A DNA stretch of 57,774 nt from the IMG/VR virus record IMGVR_UViG_3300010318_000003, positions 1 through 57,774 of that record; one strand, given 5' to 3'. This document shows positions 1 through 7,540 of the stretch, piece after piece. This DNA is from a virus. The stretch's first letter is position 1. Each line of letters opens with the position of its first letter. The notes beneath the pieces were generated by a model. The model saw only the letters and a list, made by a program, of their open reading frames with translations. It did not search any database and was not told where the DNA came from. Both the position numbers and the translations under genes were made by a program.

Positions 1-2
1 AC

Positions 3-212
3 ACTAGCGGGGTCGTGGCTATCGGTGACATCCAGCCTATTTATGAATATAGGACAACCGTTGCATCTGATGTCACATTTACAAATCTAAACGGTGGCCA
101 ATGTCGCTTTGACGTTCAAACTGCTTTAAGTGCTACTCCAAACGCCACTTACAAGGTAGAGGTGCTTTGTCGAGATGGTAAAATAGATCTGTCAAGTGTA
201 TCCAAAACTTGA
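3..212 (+). CDS. C-terminal end of an unidentified protein (partial)
   Basis: The reading frame is open from the first bases of the window, so this is probably the last 69 codons of a gene that begins upstream. A GTG at 15 could serve as a start but has no ribosome-binding site in view. The residues are beta-prone (many Thr, Val and Asn), as in the end of a virion or fibre protein, but I do not recognise the family. The stop codon lies 40 bp before the next gene on the same strand. A free-standing 65-residue protein starting at 15 is the alternative. Confidence 0.5.
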   Translation, partial: TSGVVAIGDIQPIYEYRTTVASDVTFTNLNGGQCRFDVQTALSATPNATYKVEVLCRDGKIDLSSVSKT

Positions 213-252
213 TCTAACCCTACTTAACTTAAAAATTTAATTTATCTTAACA

Positions 253-597
253 ATGACAACATCTTTTAACTGGACCATTAGTAGCTTAGAAAGATACGTA
301 AGCACAGGGATCGTAAAAGCTTTACATTGGCGCGTTAACGCAGAAAAATCAGGGCGCAAGGATTATTCTTATGGCGTTTTGGGCTTGCCCTCTCCTGGAG
401 AAACTTTTGTTCCTTTTGAAGACTTAACAGAAGAGTTTGTTATCGGATGGCTGGACTCTGTTGAGTATTTTGATAAGGAAGAAGTAGAGGCAAAATTAGA
501 AGAAAAGATAGATAAAGTTATCTCGTTAGAGACTACAACTGAGGGACCTTTGCCTTGGTACGTTGAACCAGAAGAAGAAGAAGAAGTACCCGGTTGA
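253..597 (+). CDS. Conserved phage protein of unknown function (DUF7936-like)
   Basis: This 114-residue protein has the pattern of a small family common in marine cyanophages. It has an N-terminal F-N-W-T-I-S-S-L-E-R block, a 'P-x-x-D-L-T-E-E-x-V-I-G-W' block near residues 55-66, an acidic helix at about 75-90, and a terminal P-L-P-W. Its function is unknown. The C-terminus ends in an acidic run (EPEEEEEVPG) that looks disordered. The ATG at 253 is the first in-frame start after the upstream stop. Its TGA stop (595-597) lies inside the -35 box of the promoter for the next gene. Family assignment is from memory of the motif pattern, so it is moderate. Confidence 0.7.
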   Translation: MTTSFNWTISSLERYVSTGIVKALHWRVNAEKSGRKDYSYGVLGLPSPGETFVPFEDLTEEFVIGWLDSVEYFDKEEVEAKLEEKIDKVISLETTTEGPLPWYVEPEEEEEVPG

Positions 598-622
598 CAA
601 AAATAAATTTTTAGGTTAAAAT
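594..622 (+). promoter_or_regulatory. Host-type sigma-70 promoter
   Basis: TTGACA at 594-599 and TAAAAT at 617-622 are separated by 17 bp, a near-perfect consensus. The expected transcript start is near 629, about 25 nt before the ATG at 654. The -35 box overlaps the stop codon of the upstream gene. Confidence 0.8.
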
Positions 623-653
623 ATATTTGTACATAATTGCATAACTTTAAAGT

Positions 654-896
654 ATGGAACCCCAAGCACTTAAGAAAAATTTTACTGAGCAACTCGAGAA
701 GCTCAACACTGAAATTGGTCAGCTTCGCCAGGCTCTGGCTCAACGACAAGAACTCGCCATCAAGCTTCAAGGGGCTGTTGAAGCAATGCAGCTGCAACTA
801 GGAGAAGAGCCAGGTTCTGCACCTGAGCCCGAGGCAGTTGAAGAAGCTACAACCGAAGTAGTAGCAACTAAAGAAGAATTTTACGAGCGTAATTGA
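654..896 (+). CDS. Small coiled-coil protein
   Basis: An 80-residue protein. Residues 1-50 are a heptad-patterned helix (leucines spaced at 3 and 4, rich in Gln, Glu and Lys), likely a coiled coil. Residues 51-80 are acidic and Pro/Ala-rich and look unstructured. It has its own consensus promoter (594-622) and a strong terminator (906-933), so it is probably transcribed as a single-gene unit. No enzymatic motif is visible. Small coiled-coil proteins like this occur in cyanophages without assigned function. The ATG at 654 lacks a clear Shine-Dalgarno sequence, as is common here. Confidence 0.75.
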   Translation: MEPQALKKNFTEQLEKLNTEIGQLRQALAQRQELAIKLQGAVEAMQLQLGEEPGSAPEPEAVEEATTEVVATKEEFYERN

Positions 897-905
897 TAGC
901 AGATA

Positions 906-933
906 GGGCTCAAAAGAGCCCATCTGTTTTTTC
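906..933 (+). terminator. Rho-independent terminator
   Basis: GGGCTC (906-911), an AAAA loop and GAGCCC (916-921) form a perfect 6-bp stem, followed by a T-rich tract to about 933. It ends the transcript of the coiled-coil gene and faces the reverse-strand terminator at 943-979. Confidence 0.9.
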
Positions 934-942
934 TCTATTAAT

Positions 943-979
943 AAAAAAAAAGGCGGGTTGGAATTTAATTCCTTCCCGC
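943..979 (-). terminator. Rho-independent terminator of the reverse operon
   Basis: On the reverse strand GCGGG (979-975) pairs with CCCGC (957-953) around a loop that itself contains GGAATTAAATTCC. Nine T residues follow (951-943). It ends the reverse operon that begins at 1754. Confidence 0.85.
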
Positions 980-983
980 TTTT

Positions 984-1244
984 CTAGTCTTTATAAACAA
1001 TTTTTGCTTCTGCTAACTTAGGGCTAAGCTTTCCTCCTAAAACCCAGATCCTTTTAACAACTTTTTTATCGTCGTAGTATAGATCAAATATATCTACCAT
1101 ATTGTAAGAACGAACTACATCAACAAAGGTTTGTTCTTGCTCTGCAGTATATTCTACGCCATGACAATCAACTGTAAGGCTTGATAAATCAATGTTATCA
1201 ACTTCAAGTTTTTCGCCGATGACTTTTACTTTTGCTTTACTCAT
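984..1244 (-). CDS. Hypothetical protein
   Basis: An 86-residue protein of unrecognised family. It has mixed beta and alpha character, with a single His at residue 29 and a Lys-rich N-terminus (MSKAKVKVIGEKL). It is the last gene of a three-gene reverse operon, and its ATG overlaps the stop of the gene before it (TAATG), which suggests translational coupling. A terminator follows 5 bp after the stop. Function cannot be inferred. Confidence 0.7.
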   Translation of the reverse strand: MSKAKVKVIGEKLEVDNIDLSSLTVDCHGVEYTAEQEQTFVDVVRSYNMVDIFDLYYDDKKVVKRIWVLGGKLSPKLAEAKIVYKD

Positions 1245-1573
1245 TAAGAAATTCGCTCGGTTTGCAAGTTTTCGGCCACCTCTATTATATTACTAATTGC
1301 CATATTTGTCCACCGCCTATCTTCGGGATCTTCTCCCGCGACATTTAGCATTTCTCCCAAGTCAAACTTGGCGTCTGAAGGAGTAGGCCAGCCTTCTTTG
1401 AGGTAGTCAAGCATCCAGTCTTTTACTTCAGGCTTTAAGTACCTTCCGCCAATCAGCCTCCAAATCTGTTTGCTCCAGGCAAATGAGTCACCGTTAGATA
1501 GCACAACAATATCACCCGGGTCTTTTTCCTTAGGAAACTGAGCATTTCCTCTAGGCAATCTTGTTATTTTCAT
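1244..1573 (-). CDS. Hypothetical protein
   Basis: A 109-residue protein of unrecognised family. It contains 'PGDIVVLSNGDSFAWSKQIWRLIGG' (residues about 19-43), a beta-rich stretch, followed by helices and an acidic 'GEDPEDRRW' segment. It is the middle gene of a reverse operon: its start lies 1 bp after the stop of the small gene at 1575-1754, and its stop overlaps the start of the next gene. Its overlaps and open frame support a real gene. Confidence 0.7.
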   Translation of the reverse strand: MKITRLPRGNAQFPKEKDPGDIVVLSNGDSFAWSKQIWRLIGGRYLKPEVKDWMLDYLKEGWPTPSDAKFDLGEMLNVAGEDPEDRRWTNMAISNIIEVAENLQTERIS

Positions 1574-1574
1574 C

Positions 1575-1754
1575 TCAGTACTCTTCGGTAATTTCTACTT
1601 CGCCGCCCATTTGCTCGGACTCAGAAGAGTTGGGAAACAAAATATTAAGGGCCTGCTCAAGGTTATCGATCATAGACCTAATAAGAATTTTGTTTTTAGA
1701 AGCTTTAGCGTCAGCGTAGGCGTCAATAAGTTCTGCAAAAGTTTGCTTGTCCAT
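1575..1754 (-). CDS. Small acidic hypothetical protein
   Basis: A 59-residue protein beginning MDKQTFAELI and ending EVEITEEY. Residues 1-40 look alpha-helical and the tail is acidic. It is the first gene of the reverse operon, its stop is separated by 1 bp from the next ATG, and a GTTAAAGGATAG sequence (a variant of the recurrent promoter element) lies just upstream. The tight spacing is the main evidence that it is translated. Confidence 0.65.
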   Translation of the reverse strand: MDKQTFAELIDAYADAKASKNKILIRSMIDNLEQALNILFPNSSESEQMGGEVEITEEY

Positions 1755-1836
1755 TTTAACACATTAAATAGTCACTATCCTTTAACCCAAAAGGTTGCTG
1801 TTTAAAGATATAATAGTTATATTATTATCCTTACCT
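1755..1836. promoter_or_regulatory. Divergent promoter region with GTTTAAAG element
   Basis: The forward strand carries GTTTAAAG at 1800-1807 followed by ATATAATAG, then TATTAT 16 bp after TTTAAA, and an ATG at 1837. The reverse strand carries GTTAAAGGATAG (about 1786-1775), a one-base-shorter variant facing the reverse operon. The region separates the small reverse operon from the large forward structural block. Confidence 0.55.
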
Positions 1837-4206
1837 ATGGCGCGATATATTGGCCTAGATCCTACAGCAAGGACCGTTGTTCAGATAGACGGAAATAAGA
1901 GCGCATACGTTAATGTCAAATCCTTCGGAGCCGCTGGATTAGATCAGTATTTTACAGGAGGAGTATCAGGGGCAAGTAGCTCTGGCTCTTCAATATTCAT
2001 CAACTCTATTAGCAACTATTCTCAGTTTGAAGAAGACTTTTTTACGGTCGGTAAGCAAATTACGGCCTTTTTCTTAACCGAAGATACTGCTCCTGACGTT
2101 TCTGAGTATGGCGGTATTTTTAGTTCCCCGAACATTTCCGCGGTGGGTTCTATTAGAGACGAGAATCTTTCTTCGGCTAGAACTATTGAATACTACTTGT
2201 TTCCCTACAATGTACAAACAGGAAGATTCTCTCCTTACTCCTTAGTTACTTCTTTAACAGGTATTGTTGTTGGAGACCCTAGAACAGAATTTGACGAAGA
2301 CAATTACGTTCAAGTTACGTTTAATAGAAGTTCTTCTGACTGGATTCCTGTTATCTACAGAAGATACGGTGGAAGAGTTGATTTTATATCAGCAGTAGGC
2401 AACGGGGCACTTCAAACCTCGACTCAGGTAACCTTCTTCGATAGAGGAAGCACTCAAACCCCCTCGTGGGACGAAGCAACTATAGCAGAAGATCCTAATT
2501 TCCTTTTGCCGGACTTTTTGGATGGCCAAATTCTCTTAGGTTCATCAGGTGGGCCCGTTGGTAAAGCCGTAATTGGAAAAAAAGTTTTACAAATTGTAGC
2601 TAAAAATGACGTAACTAAAGTTGTCGAGTTTGCCGATGCTTTAGATCCTACATCTGATTTATCTAGTTATACCGGATCTGGCATAACTGCAAAGTTTAAG
2701 TTTGACGATACTGCCGCAATTCAGAGAACTATAGATTACGCTAAAGATAACGCTGTTAAGAATGTATTTTTCCCAACAGGAACATACAACGTAGGCCATG
2801 TTAGAATCTACAGCACTTCGGATCCTTCAGCTTATAGCGGCATATCTTTGTTCGGTACAGGAAACTCATCTATTATTAAAAAATCTCCTAGTTTTGTAAA
2901 TGGAATAACAGACTTCGGAACAATTGGCGTATTAGGAACAGGAGTTACTGGAAGGATCGACGGTATTACTATTAAGGATCTTGCTTTTGATGGCAATAAG
3001 CCGGAAAGCATTTCCGTTAGATCACCTCAAAGCGACGTATATGGTATCTCTTCTAAGTACCAAGATTTTATTGCACTTGAGTTTGCAGACTCGATAACGA
3101 TCCAAAACTGCTCTTTTTATAACGGTAACGGCTCATCCATCTACTCTCTTCAGAGTGAAAAAATTAACTTCACTAACAACAGAGTATTCCAACTTTCCAA
3201 GCCTTACGAGCCTAACGTTGCTCCTGTTAAAATTAGAGAAACTGACAAGCTTGTTGTTCAGGGTAATCTTTTTGAAAATTGCTCAGCACCGGCTGACTTT
3301 ACGGGCATTGACGTTTCTGTCATCAACAACAACATTGTTAACAATTGCGGAGAAACTGGAATCCAGCTTGTTGCATCTGATAACTGGAACGCACAAGGAA
3401 ACTTAGCTTATAACTCATCTGGTAGTGTTATCCAAAGCACCGATCTTTATCTCAATGAGTATAGCAGAGCCTCTTTAACAATTAAAAAAGGAGTTGTTGC
3501 TGATCCTACTTTCTTTACAGTTACTGACGGTCAATTGCCAGTTCAGATCGCTCCTGGAACTATTAATGCCAGAGTATACCCTCTCACCTCTAGTTATTCG
3601 TTTGACACATCAGGAACTGCAGAATACTTGCAGGTTGTAGAGCAGTCTAATCAACTCAGAGCAGGTATTTTTGCAGTTACGGCTCCAGTTGCAACAATTC
3701 CCTCAGGACAGGGAGGCGGCGGCTCAAATCAAAACAAGAAAATTCTCGGTACTCAAGATTACGGCCTATTAGACGTATTAAACCCCACTGTTTCCCAAAG
3801 AAATTATGGGTACGGCTACAGAATTACTGCAACGGCAAGACTGGGAGGTTTTGCAATCAGAAGAATCTCTGCAGACGTTTCAAACCCAGGCGATGTTCTT
3901 ATTTTGCTAAGAAGCTCCTCTGATCTTCTCCAGCTTAACTTCTTTGCCGGTGGTAACGCATCTAATAGCCTTATCTCTACAACCGGAGTCGCTGTTCCTA
4001 ACAGCCAATTAGAAGATTGGACGGACGAGGTTCCCATTACGGTTAAAGAAGTTGACTCCGAAAACGGAACAATTAGAATTGAAACTCCGGGGTCTGTGTC
4101 TGCATTGTTCTCTTCGACAGAGCAATATGACGTAAGATCTGGTAAAATACAGCTTGTTCAAAACAATTATTTCATTGCCGACGGAAACATCTACGTATCT
4201 GACTAA
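1837..4206 (+). CDS. Tail fibre/tailspike with pectate-lyase-type beta-helix
   Basis: A 789-residue protein starting MARYIGLDPTARTV. An earlier in-frame ATG (1795) lies upstream of the promoter element and encodes an unrelated hydrophobic leader, so 1837 is preferred. Residues 24-34 (V-N-V-K-S-F-G-A-A-G) and 290-320 (DDTAAIQRTID and F-F-P-x-G-T-Y) are the hallmarks of Pectate_lyase_3-type phage beta-helix proteins. Repeated short strands with N-N-N/N-C ladders continue to about residue 560 (INFTNNRV, INNNIVNNC). The likely role is a virion adhesin or polysaccharide-binding or -cleaving spike acting on the host surface. Catalysis is not proven because active-site residues differ among these families. 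It is the first of five large forward genes. Confidence 0.8.
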   Translation: MARYIGLDPTARTVVQIDGNKSAYVNVKSFGAAGLDQYFTGGVSGASSSGSSIFINSISNYSQFEEDFFTVGKQITAFFLTEDTAPDVSEYGGIFSSPNISAVGSIRDENLSSARTIEYYLFPYNVQTGRFSPYSLVTSLTGIVVGDPRTEFDEDNYVQVTFNRSSSDWIPVIYRRYGGRVDFISAVGNGALQTSTQVTFFDRGSTQTPSWDEATIAEDPNFLLPDFLDGQILLGSSGGPVGKAVIGKKVLQIVAKNDVTKVVEFADALDPTSDLSSYTGSGITAKFKFDDTAAIQRTIDYAKDNAVKNVFFPTGTYNVGHVRIYSTSDPSAYSGISLFGTGNSSIIKKSPSFVNGITDFGTIGVLGTGVTGRIDGITIKDLAFDGNKPESISVRSPQSDVYGISSKYQDFIALEFADSITIQNCSFYNGNGSSIYSLQSEKINFTNNRVFQLSKPYEPNVAPVKIRETDKLVVQGNLFENCSAPADFTGIDVSVINNNIVNNCGETGIQLVASDNWNAQGNLAYNSSGSVIQSTDLYLNEYSRASLTIKKGVVADPTFFTVTDGQLPVQIAPGTINARVYPLTSSYSFDTSGTAEYLQVVEQSNQLRAGIFAVTAPVATIPSGQGGGGSNQNKKILGTQDYGLLDVLNPTVSQRNYGYGYRITATARLGGFAIRRISADVSNPGDVLILLRSSSDLLQLNFFAGGNASNSLISTTGVAVPNSQLEDWTDEVPITVKEVDSENGTIRIETPGSVSALFSSTEQYDVRSGKIQLVQNNYFIADGNIYVSD

Positions 4207-4209
4207 TTA

Positions 4210-4236
4210 GATTAAAGATACTTATAGATATAACTA
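4210..4236 (+). promoter_or_regulatory. Variant GTTTAAAG promoter element
   Basis: GATTAAAG (4210-4217) is followed by ATACTTATAG and TATAAC, about 45 bp before the ATG at 4262. It matches the recurrent element with one change and would allow separate transcription of the following giant genes. Confidence 0.4.
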
Positions 4237-4261
4237 TTTTCCGTTATTTACATAGAAGAAT

Positions 4262-7200
4262 ATGGCTTCAAAAGTATCCGTAGGAAAAACCTCCCCAGTA
4301 CCCTTGGGGCAACAACCGGCGGCTAATTCGCTTCCCGTTGTTTTTGCAGAGGACCAGCCTCCTATTCCCGTAGAGGAACAAAATAAGATTCAGTCCGAAG
4401 TTGCCCTGTCGCTCCTTGGTATTCCAAGAGCCGAAGTTGCGCTTGGTATTTTTGCAGACGTTAACACATACGATGTTAGCCCGACCGAATGGGCTCAGTT
4501 TCCTGTGGAAAACGTTGCTGATGCAGATGGAAACGTGGTAGATGGCGTTGAGCACGTCCCCGATGAAGCCGGAGCTAAGCTCGTGGCTACTGACGGAAAC
4601 ACCACAATTCTTACTTCAAAGCGATTCTTCCGCTATCAACCCGGTAGAGTTTCTTCTTCCACTATGGGTGTGAAGATGAACAAAACCCTTGATCCTAACA
4701 CAGATACTACAATGCCTGTGGAGGATAAAAACCGCATGAAGGGTGCTCCTTCTCTTAAGAAGTGGGGTATTTTTGATAAGTTTGACGGATACTATTTTGA
4801 AATTGCAAACGCTGGAGTAGGCAATGACTTCCGCTGCGTAAGAAGAACACAGGCCATTATCGAAACCGAGCCTAAAGGCTTAACTGGCAATACTTCCTGG
4901 GTTACTAACTCAAACACTGAGGGTTTACTCCCCACGTCTAACTTTGGTGTACAAGGAGTTGATCCTGTTATTATTAGAGACGGCCTTGTTTATGTTGCTG
5001 CTGCGATCTATGATCCCAGCCTTTGCTACTCTCCTGAAGATGTTAGAGCAATTGACGGCGTTGGTTCAGTTGGAGCGGGTGGGAGAGAAGGTAAAAACAC
5101 GTCGTTTAGAAACGGTTCGTACGTGTCCCCATCTTACGAGGGAGCTGGAGAAAGACTTAAGGATTATACCTTTGATTCTAATTATGCCGTAAGATTGGCA
5201 ACTCTTAAGTCCGACGGCGTTACTTGGGACGAAAAATTAAACAACAGAAAGTTTCAGTTCCCATTTGACCAAGATACGGTAATCCTCAAAGATAGCGCAA
5301 CCTTCGGTGAAGAAGATTCTCTTGAGAGGGGATATATTAGATCTGACGCCCACTGTAACTTCTTCAAAACTGTTTCTAACTTTAACAGAAAGGGCGGTTA
5401 CACCGGATTTTTAACAACGGCCACTGATTATGGCTCTAGCCCAGAAAACGACGAAAACTTCTTAGTAGAAGGCGTCACTTCTGCTGCGGACTACGGCAAT
5501 CTATTTACCTGGGATCCTAACCCAAGTACTGACGAAAATGTAGGAATTCAAGATAAAACAAAGGTTTGGCACCTGCTGGTCAATGTTCAAGGAAAAGAGG
5601 CCGGCACTGCCTCAGTACAAACTACCGATCTTGATAAAAACGACGTTTACTCAAGAGACGTAACTAACGGCAATGTAACCCTCAAGGAATGGTTTAACAC
5701 CTGCGTTCCTAGGCCTTTCCGCCTTGTATATGAGTGGAGACCCGTTAGAGCAATGTTCTCTGGCGATAAGCTTGATGGAGCCGAAAGTGTTCTTCGCTGG
5801 AGCGACATCAATACTGCTGCTAATGACTCTGTAGTTGGTGGAGGAGACGCTATTAACCGTCCTGGTGATCCGATTATCGGACCCACCGGAGAAGCTCTTA
5901 CGATCCAGTCTGCTTATAACGTAGACTTCTCTAAGGTTACCATGTGGAAGACAGAGTTCTCCTGGTATGGTGCTGTTGGTGCTATCTTCCTTTGCTATGT
6001 TCCCATTTCTAACGGAGAAGCAAGATGGGTAAGAGTTCATCAGATTAGAGCTTCTAACCAGCACTCGGTTGCTTCTTTGGGTAACGCTACGCTGCCGATC
6101 ACCTACCTAACTCATGGCGGAATTCAATCTGGTCTTGATGGACAAGATGGCTCGAATTTAGGTGGTAACATTCTTGTTAAGTACGGTGCTTCTTACTATA
6201 TTGACGGTGGAGATAAGGGAACTGTAAGACTTCTTTCTAAAGCCTCTGATTTTAGTAGAGAGGTTCCTCCTGGATTTATTAAGTTCCCTGGCGGAGCAGC
6301 GCTGAGCGCAGGTGGTTGGGAAAAACAATCAGCAACAACAGCTGCTAAAATTCAAATTAACAACTATGCTGGTAATGCAAATAGGCCAGGCAAATTAGAT
6401 TGGAAATCTGCCGTTGGTTTGATGGGTGCTTACGTAGAAGGAAATACTGCAAATAAGGTTAAGTGGGTTAGCCCTGGTAGCACAGATAACGAAGTTATTC
6501 TTAGCTTTTCTGACGAGCTGCCTGAAGACACCGAAGAGCTTAAGCTCATTATTCCTAGAGCGCAGCAATCTCTTCTTAGCTTTAGAGCAAAAGACTTCAT
6601 TCTTAATAGAAAGGGCGATGAGGTTAGAAACAGACTTCAGATTTATCCTATTAAGCTTGGTGCAGGTATCACCGGAGGCGGCAACGGAGACCTGGTAACT
6701 CTTAGAACTATCAAAAACCCTCTTAAGATTGTAACTAACAAAGAACTAACCAGCGACGTAGCTTCTGAAACGGTATACGGAGACGGAACCCCAGGTCTTG
6801 TTCAGGACCCAGATGACTCGGCCAAAAACTTTGTAAATACTAAAACTTCAACTTTGCCCGCAAAGGTTGCTTTTGCTAGCAATAACAACCCTACTAACAT
6901 TCTTAGCGAAAATGACGTTTACAGATACGGCTACTTTATTGGAACTAGAGATACCACCGCGGCTAACAACTTTGATGCTGCTAATCTTACTGACTATGGC
7001 AATGGCGTATACTTCCCCGTAATCGGAAGACTGTTTAGAAAGAACGGCGAATACTTCTTTGCAAAGTTATTCTCTTATCCCGAGCCTGTATTTATTACTG
7101 GATACTTCCTCCCAGAGCGTCACCTTTCATTAGGATCTTATGATGGCTCAGGATACGACGTGTTTGAACAACAGACTGTAACTGCTAAAAACCACAAAAA

Positions 7201-7537
7201 CTTTGCTGACCAAAGCAAGTGGGACAAGCTCGAAAATGATAACATTGTTACTTGGGAAGAAATTACCCGTCTTTCTGGAGTAAGAGTTGGCCAAGACCTT
7301 AAGCTAACTCCTATTGCTGAAACAGGAAACGAGATTCTTGCTTATTACGGAAATCCTGGAGGATATCAGTTTGACCTCCAAGACTATTTTGCTTATAACA
7401 AAGAATACTTATCTTTCCCGCTTACGGATCAGGTAGACATTTTGAACCTATACGGACACTACGATATTAACTCAGTCGACATGGCTCAGGTTAATTCTTT
7501 CGGACTCAACTCAGCACTTTCTTGGGAGGAACAGTGA
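4262..7537 (+). CDS. Large virion structural protein (paralogue of next gene)
   Basis: A 1091-residue protein with no enzymatic motif. It shares ordered blocks with the neighbour at 7541-11875: E-E-Q-x-x-x-x-S-E-V-x-x-S-L-L-G-I (about residues 38-54), R-Y-Q-P-G-R (about 122-128), W-Y-G-A-x-G-A (about 567-574), G-E-A-R-W-V (about 587-593) and G-A-S-Y-Y-I-D-G-G-D (about 642-651). These blocks resemble ones I associate with cyanophage virion proteins, probably parts of the tail or baseplate-attached fibre. The product is Asp/Asn/Gly-rich and beta-prone, has no signal peptide, and uses mostly AGA for Arg. It ends in 'SWEEQ', and its stop is 3 bp before the next start. Exact role unknown. Confidence 0.7.
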   Translation: MASKVSVGKTSPVPLGQQPAANSLPVVFAEDQPPIPVEEQNKIQSEVALSLLGIPRAEVALGIFADVNTYDVSPTEWAQFPVENVADADGNVVDGVEHVPDEAGAKLVATDGNTTILTSKRFFRYQPGRVSSSTMGVKMNKTLDPNTDTTMPVEDKNRMKGAPSLKKWGIFDKFDGYYFEIANAGVGNDFRCVRRTQAIIETEPKGLTGNTSWVTNSNTEGLLPTSNFGVQGVDPVIIRDGLVYVAAAIYDPSLCYSPEDVRAIDGVGSVGAGGREGKNTSFRNGSYVSPSYEGAGERLKDYTFDSNYAVRLATLKSDGVTWDEKLNNRKFQFPFDQDTVILKDSATFGEEDSLERGYIRSDAHCNFFKTVSNFNRKGGYTGFLTTATDYGSSPENDENFLVEGVTSAADYGNLFTWDPNPSTDENVGIQDKTKVWHLLVNVQGKEAGTASVQTTDLDKNDVYSRDVTNGNVTLKEWFNTCVPRPFRLVYEWRPVRAMFSGDKLDGAESVLRWSDINTAANDSVVGGGDAINRPGDPIIGPTGEALTIQSAYNVDFSKVTMWKTEFSWYGAVGAIFLCYVPISNGEARWVRVHQIRASNQHSVASLGNATLPITYLTHGGIQSGLDGQDGSNLGGNILVKYGASYYIDGGDKGTVRLLSKASDFSREVPPGFIKFPGGAALSAGGWEKQSATTAAKIQINNYAGNANRPGKLDWKSAVGLMGAYVEGNTANKVKWVSPGSTDNEVILSFSDELPEDTEELKLIIPRAQQSLLSFRAKDFILNRKGDEVRNRLQIYPIKLGAGITGGGNGDLVTLRTIKNPLKIVTNKELTSDVASETVYGDGTPGLVQDPDDSAKNFVNTKTSTLPAKVAFASNNNPTNILSENDVYRYGYFIGTRDTTAANNFDAANLTDYGNGVYFPVIGRLFRKNGEYFFAKLFSYPEPVFITGYFLPERHLSLGSYDGSGYDVFEQQTVTAKNHKNFADQSKWDKLENDNIVTWEEITRLSGVRVGQDLKLTPIAETGNEILAYYGNPGGYQFDLQDYFAYNKEYLSFPLTDQVDILNLYGHYDINSVDMAQVNSFGLNSALSWEEQ

Positions 7538-7540
7538 TAA

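Noticed and set aside
369-797. 142-residue reverse frame across two small forward genes
   Set aside because: It crosses a consensus forward promoter and two genes with plausible starts, and has no motif or upstream signal.
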